A stretch of 64,000 nucleotides of DNA, taken from Gigaspora rosea. Its lineage: Eukaryota; Glomeromycota; Glomeromycetes; Diversisporales; Gigasporaceae. A program made the translations under genes and the position numbers. Positions 46,622-57,586 of this stretch are shown in pieces. The stretch lies in contig QKWP01000136.1 of the NCBI GenBank assembly GCA_003550325.1, positions 350,590-414,589 of the forward strand. The letters are read 5' to 3'. How positions within the stretch are numbered: the stretch's first letter is position 1; each line of letters opens with the position of its first letter. The notes under the pieces are model-generated. The model did not search any database and had not been told where the DNA came from. It saw only the letters and a program-made list of their open reading frames with translations.

Positions 46622-46985
46622 TACTCATTATTTTTTTGATTATTTTTACATAATGAATGTAAACGTTTTTTTCAAAGTGTAAAAACGGCCTTTGTATTGA
46701 TTTTTTATTAGTGAAATGTCACATTCCCAAAAAATACTTTAAAGTGTATAAATAAGTTACCCGGGCAATTGATCTACACCAGCCAATCATACGAATGCCG
46801 GCAGCCTATTACATGCGTTACCAGATCATCAGAGTTTTTCCTGTACTGTATAATTTGTACACCAAATAGACTATAATTTATTACTAATATTATTGTTTTT
46901 AACTTTAACTTTGTGCGTTTTGATGCTCTTTTAATTTTTTTTTTTTTAACCGTTCAACTTATTATAGTTCTGTTGGACGCTACCA
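46622..46985 (+). promoter_or_regulatory. Upstream region of the intact TKL kinase
   Basis: Between the hAT-like element and ATG 46986. AT-rich with a T-run at 46936-46948; TATAAATAAG at 46747 is a candidate TATA but far from the start. Regulation cannot be judged further. Confidence 0.4.
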
Positions 46986-48445
46986 ATGCGGGAAAAGTGT
47001 GAATACTGTGGTAAACCAAAACTTGTTTCTTGGTGCTCTACATGTAATTCAGAGAATTTTAGAAAACAATTTGACAAATGGACAAGTGGAAATAGTATTA
47101 TTGATGAATTTATTCAGAAAATTCAACTTGAAGCAACTAGAAATTATCAAGTATTAGAATGGGTTGAATTTAAAGATATCACTGATATTGAATTTCTTGC
47201 TGAAGGTGGTTATGGAAAAGTATATAAGGCTATATGGAAAAGCGGCCCTATTGAATCTTATGACAACAAGAAACAAAGATGGAACAGAGTTGGTGAGACT
47301 GGGATCGTTCTTAAAAGTATTAAAAATTTAGAGAATGTAGAAAAGGACTTTTTTAACGAGGTACATAATTTAATGAGTCATACTTTATAAATTTATTTGT
47401 TCATTAAAAACTTTTTTTGACTATTTTTTTTAGATTGAAACACAAATGACTTCATGTGGACAATTTAGTTACATCATTAGATGTTATGGAATAACTCAAT
47501 GTCCAAATACTGGAAATTACATGATGATTATGGATTACAAAAAAGATGGTAGTCTTCGGAATTACTTAGATAAAAATTTTAATCTTTTAAAATGGAGTCA
47601 AAAATTAGACCTTTTATACACAGCGATAAAAGGTCTTTTTGAAATCCATGAAAAAAAATTAGTACACCATGATTTTCACAGCGGTAATATAATTGTTTCT
47701 GGTGAAGAATCTTATATTGCCGATTTTGGGCTATGTAAAAATATCAATTCTGAAGAAGAAGATTCTGTATTTGGAGTGTTACCATATATCGCACCTGAAG
47801 TATTGCGCAAAAAGAAATATGAAAAAGCTGCGGATATCTATTCTTTTGGAATAATTATGAATCAAGTTGCGTCAGGTTATCCGCCATATTTCGATTGCAA
47901 TCACGATACTGGCCTTGCGCTTCAGATAATTGAAGAAGGGCGTCGTCCAGGTATTAATGAAAATACTACACCACAAGCCATTATTGATTTAATAAAACGC
48001 TGTTGGAGTGAAAATCCCAAAGATCGACCAACTGCTATCCAATTGCTTCGTGAGCTTGGTAATTATAAGATTGATAAAGACCATGAAATATGGAAACAAA
48101 TTGACAAAATCGAAAAAAATAAGAATTTTGATATATCTCCACAAGAGGCTTCTTTAAAATACGAAACATCTAAACAAGCATTCTACACTAGTAAACGTTA
48201 TGATCTTTCAGCAATGGGTAATTGTTATTATTGCTTTTTACATGAATTTACCCAATACATAATAATAATTTTTTTTATTTCATATTTTAGCAAGCAACAC
48301 CACTATTAAACGTCTTAGTCTTCCACCGGAATCAAGTAATTATTAATTTTATTGTTTATTAGGAAAGCCTTCATAATATTTATATTTCGTTTTATTTATT
48401 TATTTAATTTTAGAATCTTGGAATATTCCAACCGATTTCGATTAA
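46986..48445 (+). CDS. TKL-type protein kinase (intact, four exons)
   Basis: ATG 46986 begins MREKCEYCGKPKLVSWCSTC, a CxxC...CxxC N-terminus common in Glomeromycotina kinases. The kinase domain runs EFLAEGGYGKVYKAIW (glycine loop), IVLK (ATP lysine), intron 47361-47433, MIMDYKKDGSLRNYL (hinge), HHDFHSGN (catalytic loop; HRD is HHD, Asp kept), ADFGLCK, PYIAPEVL, ADIYSFGIIM, and RCWSENPKDRP. Introns 48218-48290 and 48336-48413 follow; the protein ends KSWNIPTDFD with stop 48443-48445. If the last intron is retained it would end SSNY at about 48345. All frames join cleanly. A cytosolic Ser/Thr or dual-specificity signalling kinase is expected from the family; substrate unknown. The replaced HRD arginine suggests activity without activation-loop phosphorylation. 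Confidence 0.92.
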
Positions 48446-48504
48446 TGAAGATGTTATATATACCTGTATATTACCGGTATTTATTAATGTTAAATAATTA
48501 ATTA
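48446..48504. other. 3' flank of the kinase gene
   Basis: Short AT-rich flank up to the MITE; the polyadenylation signal is not clear. Confidence 0.3.
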
Positions 48505-48668
48505 CAGTCTATCCTCGTTAATATCAACCCCGTTAATATCAACCTAAACCATAAAATGAATTTTAATATATTAAAATTCCCTCATATATATCAACTTTAA
48601 TATAATCCCTTGTTAATATCACTATCAACATGAATTTAAACAGGGTTGATATAAACGAGGATAGACTG
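48505..48668. mobile_element. Mariner/pogo-like MITE (164 bp, TA target duplication)
   Basis: CAGTCTATCCTCGTTAATAT at the left and ATATAAACGAGGATAGACTG at the right; TA at 48503-48504 and 48669-48670. Non-coding, 60 bp past the kinase stop, so it may supply the gene's 3' end. Confidence 0.9.
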
Positions 48669-49734
48669 TATTTAAATTGCTAAACCAAATTAATCAAATT
48701 AATACCGTATATATGATATAAAGCTAAAGTACTGTATTAAACTTTAAATGTAACATACGAGGCTAAAATATATACCGTATATATAATTATATTTAATAAA
48801 ATTTTAATTTTACAACAAGACCACACCACAAAACTGTTATACAAAACTGTTGTACGTATTTTTAAATTCTACCAATTATTAGCTAACGTATGTCATTTCA
48901 ATTTTCATCGATTGATAGACTTATCACTACACGTATAATAAAATTTTGATATTGAAAATTACGTATTAAATAATTAATAAAAACAAATAGAGCGTTTTTT
49001 ATCGTCACATATTTCATTTAACCACTTCCTTTATTAGCTTGTCCGTGAAATCTTTGATTTAATATTAGAAACATTGTTAATCAACGAAAAAACAAAAGAA
49101 GTTTGATAGAAAACCGTTATGATATGTGCTTAAATATTCTAAAAAATCTAGACCTTCAGCTCAATCCAACATTCAAACAGCATACTTTAAAGTTATTCGT
49201 GTTGGCATGATAGAAGAACTTAATACAATTAAGCAAAACAAAGTTAATTTTGGAAAGCAAGTTTGTCCTTTGAAAAGTAATTTGTGCCGCCCACCAGGAA
49301 GCAGTGCATGATGGCCTAGAAAGACATGGAAAAGGCTGCCTTTTTTTATTTTTAATTCCTAATAAAAAGATAAAAATTTTTAAATATTCATGAATGTATG
49401 CTATGTGTTCTCGGCAGCTCCTAAGAGATTTCACTAATGAGCTCGATCACCTCTAAAGGTTTCTTAAATCATGTTCAGGTAGGCAAAACTCAAGATTTTA
49501 TTTAAGCAACAATTTTAAATTTAAAATATCATTTATATGAAGACAAGCGGGGATCATATAAAATATTACGCGCTTAATTTGTAGCATTCAAGAAAACACA
49601 ACTCATAATATTCAAATACGTCCAACTCATAATATTCAGAAACGTTCATTTTTTTATTAAAAAATTTATTTAAATTGATTTTTCTTTTTTTACTAATTGC
49701 ATAATTTTTTAAAAGCAGTTGCGCAAATTATATT
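48669..49734. other. Non-coding stretch
   Basis: Nothing recognisable on either strand; overlapping short ORFs around 49126-49434 show no domain. Confidence 0.4.
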
Positions 49735-49850
49735 GCCTCAAGCCAGAACCTTCACCAAATTCTTATCACTGTCAAAAAACGAACTGCAACACCAAGTTAT
49801 GCTCCTGTCGCAAGACGATGTAGGTGTGTCATACACGGGCAATGCAAAAT
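49735..49850 (+). pseudogene. Cys-rich tail fragment of a transposon integrase-like protein
   Basis: PNSYHCQKTNCNTKLCSCRK followed, after a stop, by VCHT. This fits the C-x-C-x-T-x-C-x-C-R-K-x-x-x-x-C pattern seen at the C-terminus of integrase-like proteins of fungal and animal retroelements. No integrase core is present nearby, so it is a short relic; identification tentative. Confidence 0.35.
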
Positions 49851-50659
49851 GTTATATTTGATTAAACATGCATGTATAAATTTAATGGTTAGTATTTTCA
49901 AATGCACTGTAATTATGTTTGGTTCAATATGCATGCATAAATTTAAGTGTTTTTCAAATGCTGTATAAACTTTTTGATTAATTCTAATTTATATCGATTG
50001 AAAAACGTCATGCCACTTTTGCAAATTGACCTTATTTTAAATTTTCTCACGGTCTGATTTGGATAAATGGCAAAGTGCAATTGAATTTTTTTTTTATTTA
50101 TTCTCATTATTAAGCAGCGCCAATTACCGTTTATTATACACTCATATGAGAAATTAGTAGATATTTTGGTGACAGGATATTTGTGACAACGGGATAATTT
50201 TATTTTGTTTTGATTGATTCCCAATTACGATGTACAATGTCATTTTTTGCAAGAACAGAATTTGTATTAGTATTCAATTATGATACATTTCTTCGCAATT
50301 ATATTTTCCCATATCAATTGTTAATGAATTTGAATTCTGATAGCATTCTTGATTATAACTTGCTCATCGATATATTAGTCTTAACATCTTGGTCACTTGT
50401 TATATAACCAATCAAAAAGCGTTAAAGCACAATAACTTGATTATATTGCCATATTAGTTTTAGAATATTAATCACATTTTGAATATACTTGTGATTTTAT
50501 TGGTTGGTAGATCTACGAATTTCTGGGCAGAAAAAATTCTGACCAAAAATTCTAGAAATCAATCATATAAATATTTGGTTGAATGTAATTTTTTTGATAT
50601 TTGCTAATATATTCACTATTTTTTTATTAATCATAGTTTTATCTATTGTGAAGCATTTA
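49851..50659. other. Non-coding stretch
   Basis: AT-rich with no recognisable coding sequence. Confidence 0.4.
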
Positions 50660-50814
50660 CAGTATAATCCCGCAATAGTCACATTTGCATTAGTCACAAT
50701 CTCGCTATAGTTACCTAAATTCTTCTATTTAACTATAAACATTATATATAAATTCTTGCTCGCTTTAGTCACAATTTTGCAATAGGCACATAGAATTTTG
50801 GTGGAGTTATACTG
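50660..50814. mobile_element. Pogo-like MITE (155 bp, TA target duplication)
   Basis: CAGTATAATCCCGCAATAGT at the left; the right end reverse-complements to CAGTATAACTCCACC; TA at 50658-50659 and 50815-50816. CAGTATAA ends are typical of pogo/Fot1 elements. A pogo-type transposase relic lies 3 kb downstream (53430-54990), though its own ends were not matched to this MITE. Confidence 0.85.
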
Positions 50815-51707
50815 TATTGTGTTCTCACACTTGTTCTTGCACTTGCACTTATTTTTGTACTTATTATTGAAAAAACTTTAGACCATTATACAAAATGTTT
50901 TCAAATTTGTGAACTTTTTTTAGCCAAAATGGGTTGTAAATATTAAGTAATCAAACAGCAAAAGTAAATTTGCCAAATTTACATTTCACAATTTTGAGTT
51001 TTTAAGGGTGTTAATAGGAGGACCCCGAGCAATCTATGAATAGCTAAAAATTTTAAAAAATCTTAATATATTACTAAAAATAGAAAAGATCTATAGAAAA
51101 TAGTATTAATATTTCTAAATATAGTAAAGATCTACAAAAATAGTCAAAAATAAGCAAAAGCAAACTGTCATCTATCTATGTATAGCTTGGTGTCCTTTGT
51201 TAATAAGGGTATTAAATAATCACTTTAATGTTATAATAATTACTCAACCATACTAATCATCATAATCTTATATTTCTGTTAATCTTCTTACATTCAATTC
51301 TGGGTCTGTTCACTTTAACACTTTTGATGAATAGATAGAAGATAGATATTGCTGTTATTTTTCTCTATATTTCAATTCTGAATCTGTTCACTCTAATATT
51401 TTCTTTTTTCTATATTTTAATTCTGGGTTTGTTTGCTTAAAATTTTTGAATAGTTTTGTATTCAAAAACCATGATCCAAATATAGAAAGTTTAATAGAAT
51501 TATGTCATAATTGAATAATTATATCTGATATATATTATGATCATCAATTCACAATGAGCAGTCTGAAATGTGTGATAGGTTATGCATGTTATTAATCATA
51601 TATCAAAATATGCAAATTTCTTTAAAGTTTATTGATATTTAAGTTAGTATTTGTATTAAGATTAAATGTTAGCAAGATATATAGTAAAATTATTCAAGAA
51701 AATTTTT
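50815..51707. other. Non-coding stretch
   Basis: Contains TTCAATTCTGGGTCTGTT-type phrases repeated at about 51294, 51374 and 51418 (and again near 58868); otherwise featureless. Confidence 0.4.
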
Positions 51708-51724
51708 ATTAAGGGTAGGGTGTA

Positions 51725-52831
51725 CAAAAAAACTCTTTCTGACAATCCCTCGTACCAAAATTTCCAAGAACATCGACCTACGAAAACTCTATAGTTAGTA
51801 TATTCAAATACAACAAAACTTCACCAAGCTGCTGTCGGGTACAAAGTCCATTCACTGGATGTTCTGCGCATGAAATAGAGATGAAACAGACTTGCAGACT
51901 TTTAAGTGAGGCACCTAGGCGGGCTATGGTACTATTGAGCAAAGATGTAGTAGAGAAACTCTGGAGCCTTGTCAAGTCCTATAGATATGAAAATAGAAGT
52001 AGAGACCTGGTTGAATATACTATTCTATACAGCGTAACTCCTACAAACTCCTTTTGTTTTGGTACTATGTATGACATTCCTTGGACTTTTCGAAATTTCA
52101 AAAAGTGGGCGATTCAGCTTACCCCCTCCAAAAGATCGGCAGTATTTACTCCTTCTGAATTGGGAACACGCCTACCATATCGGAATCAAGTCACGAGTGA
52201 AATCGGGTCTCTAGAGATAAACGATGAATGACACGTGAGGTGTTTTGGAGTTAAAAATTCGAAATGAAATTTCTTTCTAGAATGTTCCATAGGCGCTTTT
52301 TCTTTTTTCTTTTTCTTATACATGTACATATAATACTTAGACGAGGCGATTCCTTGTGCAGTATTATATAATTTTTACCGTTAGGCACAAACGTAAATAG
52401 TGCTATCATAGCCGTTTACTTTTTGCCTTCCTCTTCTTTCTTCTACTTTTTTCTTGTTTTATTTTGGTTTTTCGCTTAGGCTGCGTAGTATTTCCCACCT
52501 TTTATTCTTCCTTTTATTTTCATTATATGTTTTCTTTTTCTAGTAGAATCCTGCTACTCTGGAAGTAAGGAGAAGAGGGTTAAGAAGTAGGCGGTTATGA
52601 TAGGCAACAAACTCCAACTCAGTGATTCGGAAATTCTGATTGTAACGACATGAGGGGTTTGCGTTGAGAGAAAAGTTTGGTATAGCAGGTCACTTTTAAG
52701 GATCCCTAGGACACCTGGATGGGTCACACTTTAGATTTTAGTTAAATGTAGTTTTAACAGTTCATTGTGTACGGTGTTGCATAGATGACATTTAATAAAG
52801 TTGTGGCATGACTGCCGAATTAAAAAAAAAA
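51725..52831 (+). mobile_element. Poly(A) retroposon, 1.1 kb, 17-bp target duplication
   Basis: ATTAAGGGTAGGGTGTA is duplicated exactly at 51708-51724 and 52832-52848, and the insert ends GCCGAATT followed by about ten A. The body is more GC-rich than its surroundings and holds an ORF (51881-52231, 116 codons) reading MKQTCRLLSEAPRRAMVLLS, WSLVKSYRYENRSRDL, YDIPWTFRNFKKWAIQL. No known domain was recognised. Size, composition and tail resemble the retroposon at 29874-30903, but the sequences are not the same. Likely a LINE 3' end or long SINE. Confidence 0.9.
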
Positions 52832-52848
52832 ATTAAGGGTAGGGTGTA

Positions 52849-53429
52849 TATAGATCATTTATTATATGATTTTAGTGGTACAATATAATTTATATAGAAA
52901 TTAAAATGTGCTACTAATAAAACTTTTTACTGTTGTAATCAAATTTAAATAAAAATTTTATAATATAAGGGAGGTGGGGGTATTGTGGACAGGTTAAGGT
53001 CTTTATTAGCAAAACTTTTTATTATGCGCATAAAATTTTAAGCTACGATTAACATATAAACTATGCCTAATATAAAGTACAACCAATATAGAAACGTATT
53101 ATGTAACAAACAATTTTGAGGTATAAATGATCATTACATTAGTTTTTGAAATTGGGTTGCGGAGTCTGCAGACCGCAACAAATTTTAAATTTCCGCAACC
53201 AAAATCTGAGGTGCATATGCGAATTCCGCACATAAATTTGTAAATTTTACTTATAAATTTCGATAAAATGCTTATGCGTGCAACTAAATTTTCATGAATT
53301 CTTAAAATCCACAAATATATTTTTTTTTGGTTGCGCCCACAACTAATTTAAAAATTGAATTTCAGACACTGCATTACATAAGGGGATATAAACTGCTAAT
53401 TTTGTAAAAAGGGGGTATTGTGGTCGATC
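52849..53429. other. Non-coding stretch with duplicated GGGGGTATTGTGG
   Basis: GGTGGGGGTATTGTGGACAG (about 52975) and AAGGGGGTATTGTGGTCGAT (about 53408) are direct copies flanking about 430 bp. They may be remnants of a transposon end next to the pogo transposase. Confidence 0.45.
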
Positions 53430-54990
53430 TTAGATTTAAAAAAAAATTTTTTTTTATATGGATCTATTTTTCTTGCGTCTTGCGTCTTCCCTTTTCTTCC
53501 TTTAGCTGCACCCCTGCCTTCTTTTTGTCGTGCCCTTTCTTTATTTTCTCTTACCTTTTCTTCCTTTTGTCATGTTCTTTCTTCTTTTTTTCGTGCTGTT
53601 TCTTCTTTTTTTCATTCTCTTTCTTCTTTTTTTTCAGCCACTATTTCTTTTCGTCGTTTGGTTTTGGTAATCTTTTTATTCTTTTCTTCCCTTGCAGTTC
53701 TTAACTGCTCCCAACTTTTCTCACAAGTGAGAAGCCGTGCAAACGGAAGGGTTTTGCGTTTTTTAGGTGGAGGCGATTCAGATTTCTGTTGATCTAAAGA
53801 GACATTCGGTACTTTAGATTGAGAAGTTCAAAGAACCGGATACTTGAGAGCTGTTCTTAGAGAACATGTTCCTGGGCTTTTATAAGCCTCTAATTCTTCA
53901 CTTATTGCTGCAAATGTGGTTTTTAATTTTTCATTTTCGTTTTTTAGTATTTTATTCTCATTTTCAAGAAGTTCTTTTTCTTTTTCTAACAAGGCAACGT
54001 TTAAACGAGTCAAGTGAATGCAGCTTGTTTTTTTGGATAGTTGTTGAAATGATTCAATGAATTGCGTAGCGAGTAGTTGGTTAGTGGAATTTTGAAGTTA
54101 ATTATCTGAAGGTTTACTAGTTGAAGGTACAATATTAAAATTTTCTGTTACTAGCGAAGGGTCCAAGCGTTCTGGACTTATTGCATCAGGATTAAACAGC
54201 CATATTCCCATTTTTTTAAAGGCATTGCAAATAGCTGAAGGCGTATAGGTTTCAAAAAAAGCTGAACCAAAGACCTTCGCAAAGGTATATTTTGTTATTA
54301 TTTTGCCATTATTATCGTTTCGATATTTGTCACATTTTTTTTTATATTCATTTTTTAATTTTGCAAAGGGAATTTCGGATGGCTGTAAAATGTGCGTAGT
54401 ATGAGGTAGAAGTGCATTAAGAAGAATCCTATTTTTACGGCAGAACTCAACACTCATGTAAGTTATATGGCTCTTATGACCATCAAGCATTAATAATACT
54501 GGCGGGTGGGTGGGGTAAATTTGTTAAAATGGGTCAGGTACATTAAAAAAAGATCTTCTTTCATGTATCCAGTATCTGAAACCCCCATTACGGTTCCTAG
54601 AGGCGCACTCTCCGACAGACCAGGAATTATACGGGCACCTTTGTAAATTATCAAAGAAGAAATATACGATCCAGCAGCTGAAATCGTGGGTGCAACAGAA
54701 ATATAATCAGTAGAATTTCCGTGTGCAACTTTATGAACTTGCTGAGCTCTTTTTTTTGCTATTACTTTTTCTAATGTAGGTACAAGAACAAACCTGGTCT
54801 CATCCATATTCCAAATTTGTATAGGGGTAAGTGAATTTTCATCAATTACTTGTTTTAGTTTATTAAAGTGGTCTCTAACGATAGTTGCATTTGCTCTTTG
54901 TGCCCGAGCTTCTGATAAGTCTTGGGGGACACGAAATGATAGCTTGGGATGGTCTTTCATAAAACGGGTCCACCAATCTCAACCTGGCCC
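53430..54990 (-). pseudogene. Pogo/Tigger-type (DDE_1, jerky-like) transposase relic
   Basis: Minus strand: DWWTRFMKDHPKLSFRVPQ (end of the CENP-B-type HTH), ARAQRANATIVRDHFNKL, QIWNMDETRF (first catalytic Asp), LLMLDGHKSHI (second Asp; reached by a one-base slip near 54490), LPHTTHILQPSE where the third acidic residue of the usual QPLD is replaced in a QPSE context, then NAFKKMGIWLFNPD. After one stop at 54098, a Lys/Glu-rich coiled coil ALLEKEKELLENENKILKNE, a PPPKKRKTLPF nuclear signal, and a long KEE-rich tail with stops to about 53430. It would cut and paste pogo elements if intact. Confidence 0.85.
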
Positions 54991-55917
54991 ACCATCACCA
55001 AATGGATATGGTCATTTGTTACTTCGCATTATTTCCATTACGCAATAATTGACACCAGACTTAGTTATAACAAATCCAAGTTTTGCATGTTAATGCAATA
55101 CCCAACAAGTTGGCTTTCGTTTACTTATGTTAGGGCATTTAAGTTTCATGGAATAATTTTTGAACTCATTAATTGCAGCGAGAATTGCTTTACGCAGTTC
55201 ATCCTCAAGCTTAGTTGGTTATTAGAGGCTTTTTGCATCTTATTTTTACCTATTAAAGGAAACAAGTGAATGTATAAGACTTGTAATTTGCATTAAAATA
55301 AAAAGGCTGTTATTAAATTAATTCGTTAAATAAGAGTTGTAAAAGAATTTAACTTTTTATACTTTAAATTAACTTTTGATACTTTTAATTTGTTAATGCT
55401 AACTTGCAATTTAATATACGTGACTAATACACTGAGTGAGTAAAACGTGACCGGTGTAAGTTACTAGTAACCTTTTTATATTTGTATAAGAGCACAATTT
55501 TCAAAAAAAGAACGTGTAAATTAAATGGCATATAAATGTTCGATCATTTTCGATGATTTCGCTAACGCGTACACTATACGACGCGTATTACTGTCGCAGG
55601 GTTAAGCAGTCGCCCAAAGCTACTACAAATCTAGCTCAATACAGGAACCTCCCCTGTATTATTACGAACACACAAGCTTCATTATGTACGTTTGGAATGT
55701 AAGTAATTTTATTTACTTAATATTTTTTACTCTAAGAGCCAAAAAACCCTCTATTTCATTATATTTTGCTTCCATATTTATTCTTTTACACTACCTAACT
55801 CATTTTCTCTATTACATTCAACATTTCATTGACTAATTATATTTGACTCTATCGTAACTAATTACCTTTTGTATTAATTATGTCACCATATCCTCCTAAT
55901 ACCTACCCAATGTGATC
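54991..55917. other. Non-coding stretch upstream of the transposase relic
   Basis: No TIR of the pogo element was identified. A GC-richer island at about 55560-55670 is present but has no recognised gene. Confidence 0.4.
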
Positions 55918-56006
55918 ATGTTGTTATAGAATGAGTTCCACTATTATTTTATTTAATGTATTTTCTAGTATTATTTTAATTATATTTTATTGGATTATTT
56001 GGAATG

Positions 56007-56500
56007 AATAAGTGGTGGGAGGTGGTTTTAGAAGTAAGTTTGAAACAAAGAGTTGGGGGTTAGAGGTAGATTTGAAAGTTAGGTTAGGTTTAGGGTTATG
56101 AGGATAAAGTAGATAGAACAGGTGTCTAGAGATCGAGTTTAATGATAAATAATTTTTTTTTTAAAATAGTTGGGTTTAGAGGTTAGAAATTAGAAGTAGT
56201 TTTGGGCTTGGGTAAATGTATTAAATTAAATTAAAATATATTAAATAAAGAGATAAGTAAATAATAAGTAATAAATGTTTTGTTATATAGTGGGTATTTG
56301 GAGTCAGATTTGCAAAGTTGGGTTTAATATAGTCGGATTTTAGTGAAATTGGATTTGTGGTAACAGTAGGATTTGATGAATTTGGAATTTGTAGGTTGGG
56401 TTTAAGTGAATGTAGAATGTGGTAGGTTTGGGATTTTGTAGAGTTGGAGATTTGGTGAGAACCAAATTTTAAGAGGGGGGAGGTTTTTCATTTTATAAAA
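56007..56500. repeat. C-depleted, strand-asymmetric stretch
   Basis: The plus strand is almost without C over roughly 490 bases, with G, T and A in phrases such as GTTGGGTTTAAGTGAATG. No protein reads through it on either strand. It lies between the inverted LTR ends. Confidence 0.6.
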
Positions 56501-56559
56501 ATTTTCATTAATAAACTATTAAACTGTGTCTAAAAAAAAACTAAATAACTAAATGGGGT

Positions 56560-56700
56560 GCTACAAAAGCAGAGGCTTCATATATGCCCTTCTGAACGAA
56601 TTTCTTTCAATTCGACAGGAAAATACCGGTGCAACAAATGCAAGAGGTTTCAAGTATGCCCTTCTGAACAAATCTCTTTTAATTCGACAGGAAAACCAAA
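56560..56700 (+). repeat. Duplicated zinc-finger-like unit
   Basis: Two direct copies (about 56569 and 56643) of ATGCCCTTCTGAACRAATYT and TTTYAATTCGACAGGAAAA. One frame reads HICPSERISFNSTGKY, RCNKCKRFQVCPSEQIS, FNSTGKPK, a C-x2-C zinc-ribbon-like repeat found in many proteins of these fungi. No start and no longer frame; relic. Confidence 0.5.
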
Positions 56701-56945
56701 AGCTATTACTCCTTGGTAATAGTCAGACGTAAATAAAAGAAATAATCTTTCTCAACAAAAAAAGAAGGAGTGGATTCAACTTAATGTTTCTACTCTTCAA
56801 TATTTGAACAATGTTCCTGGCTGCTTTAATTTTCAAAGAGGATGGGAGGGGAAGAAGGTCCTAAAAGTTCTGACTGGTTTTAATATTTCCAACAATTTTA
56901 ATGCTTTCTGGGTATTTTTAATGATTCCGCCAGAAGGCACCAAAA

Positions 56946-57582
56946 TGTTACAAGTGGTATAGCCTTCTTAATATACCACTAGTAACATAGCACACGGCAA
57001 CAGGGATCTTGTAGGGTCAGAGAAGATATGAAGTGATGTGGAAGTGGAATGTTTCCTTACTGTGGCAGTTTGATATATTTTACTCAAAGAACAGGAGTGT
57101 ATTTAGTTGGGCAAAGATATATTTTATTTAAGTACATTACAAGACTTTGCTACAAGACTATCTATAGGTTTCTGTGCCTAAAGAATTCCTATAACTAAAG
57201 AATTGCAGGGAACAAATCCTAAAGATAAGAAAGGATAAAAGCTAGGGTTTATATATCTTTTTACAGCTAGTAGTTACAATAGTACAAAATGGCAGAAATA
57301 GTAGAAATAGTAGAAATGGTAGAAATAGTAGAAATAGTAGAAATGGTAGAAATGATAGAAATGGTAGAAATGGTAGAAATGGTAGAAATAGTAGAAATGT
57401 TAGAAATGGTAGAAATGGTAGAAATGGTTAAACATGTTACTCGTACTTCTAACTAAGCTATTTATAATCAATAATACAAAATAATAATAAAATAAGATAA
57501 TAAAATAATCCAATAAAACATAATTAAAAATAATACTAGAAAATACATTAAAGAAAATAATAGTGGAACTCATTCTATAACA
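56946..57582 (-). repeat. LTR, 637 bp, minus orientation
   Basis: On the minus strand it starts TGTTATAGAATG and ends CCACTTGTAACA, followed by TTTTGGTGCCTTCTGGCGG (primer-binding region, nearly identical to 63692-63710). Its U3 holds a 9-bp minisatellite followed by GATATATAAACCC, a TATA box, at about 57246-57258. Confidence 0.8.
57292..57430 (-). repeat. 9-bp minisatellite in the U3 of the LTR
   Basis: About 15 copies of GTAGAAATR on the plus strand. Placed just upstream of the LTR's TATA box, it may act as an enhancer array, as in the LTR at 63.2 kb. Confidence 0.85.
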
Positions 57583-57586
57583 ATGT

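Larger units (their letters stand above)
55922..57582. mobile_element. Rearranged LTR element with inverted LTR ends
   Basis: Both outer ends read TGTTATAGAATGAGTTCCAC pointing outwards: about 85 bp at 55922-56006 on plus, and the start of a full 637-bp LTR at 57582-56946 on minus. ATGT flanks both ends (55918-55921, 57583-57586). A normal element has LTRs in the same orientation, so this is an inversion or autointegration-type product. The interior includes a primer-binding-like TTTTGGTGCCTTCTGGCGG next to the minus-strand LTR. Confidence 0.6.

Noticed and set aside
53418-53792. Plus-strand Ser/Phe-rich open frames
   Set aside because: They are the reverse of the Lys/Glu-rich tail of the minus-strand transposase relic.
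57292-57430. Regular short repeats considered as a CRISPR array
   Set aside because: 9-bp units without unique spacers, in a eukaryotic LTR; a minisatellite.
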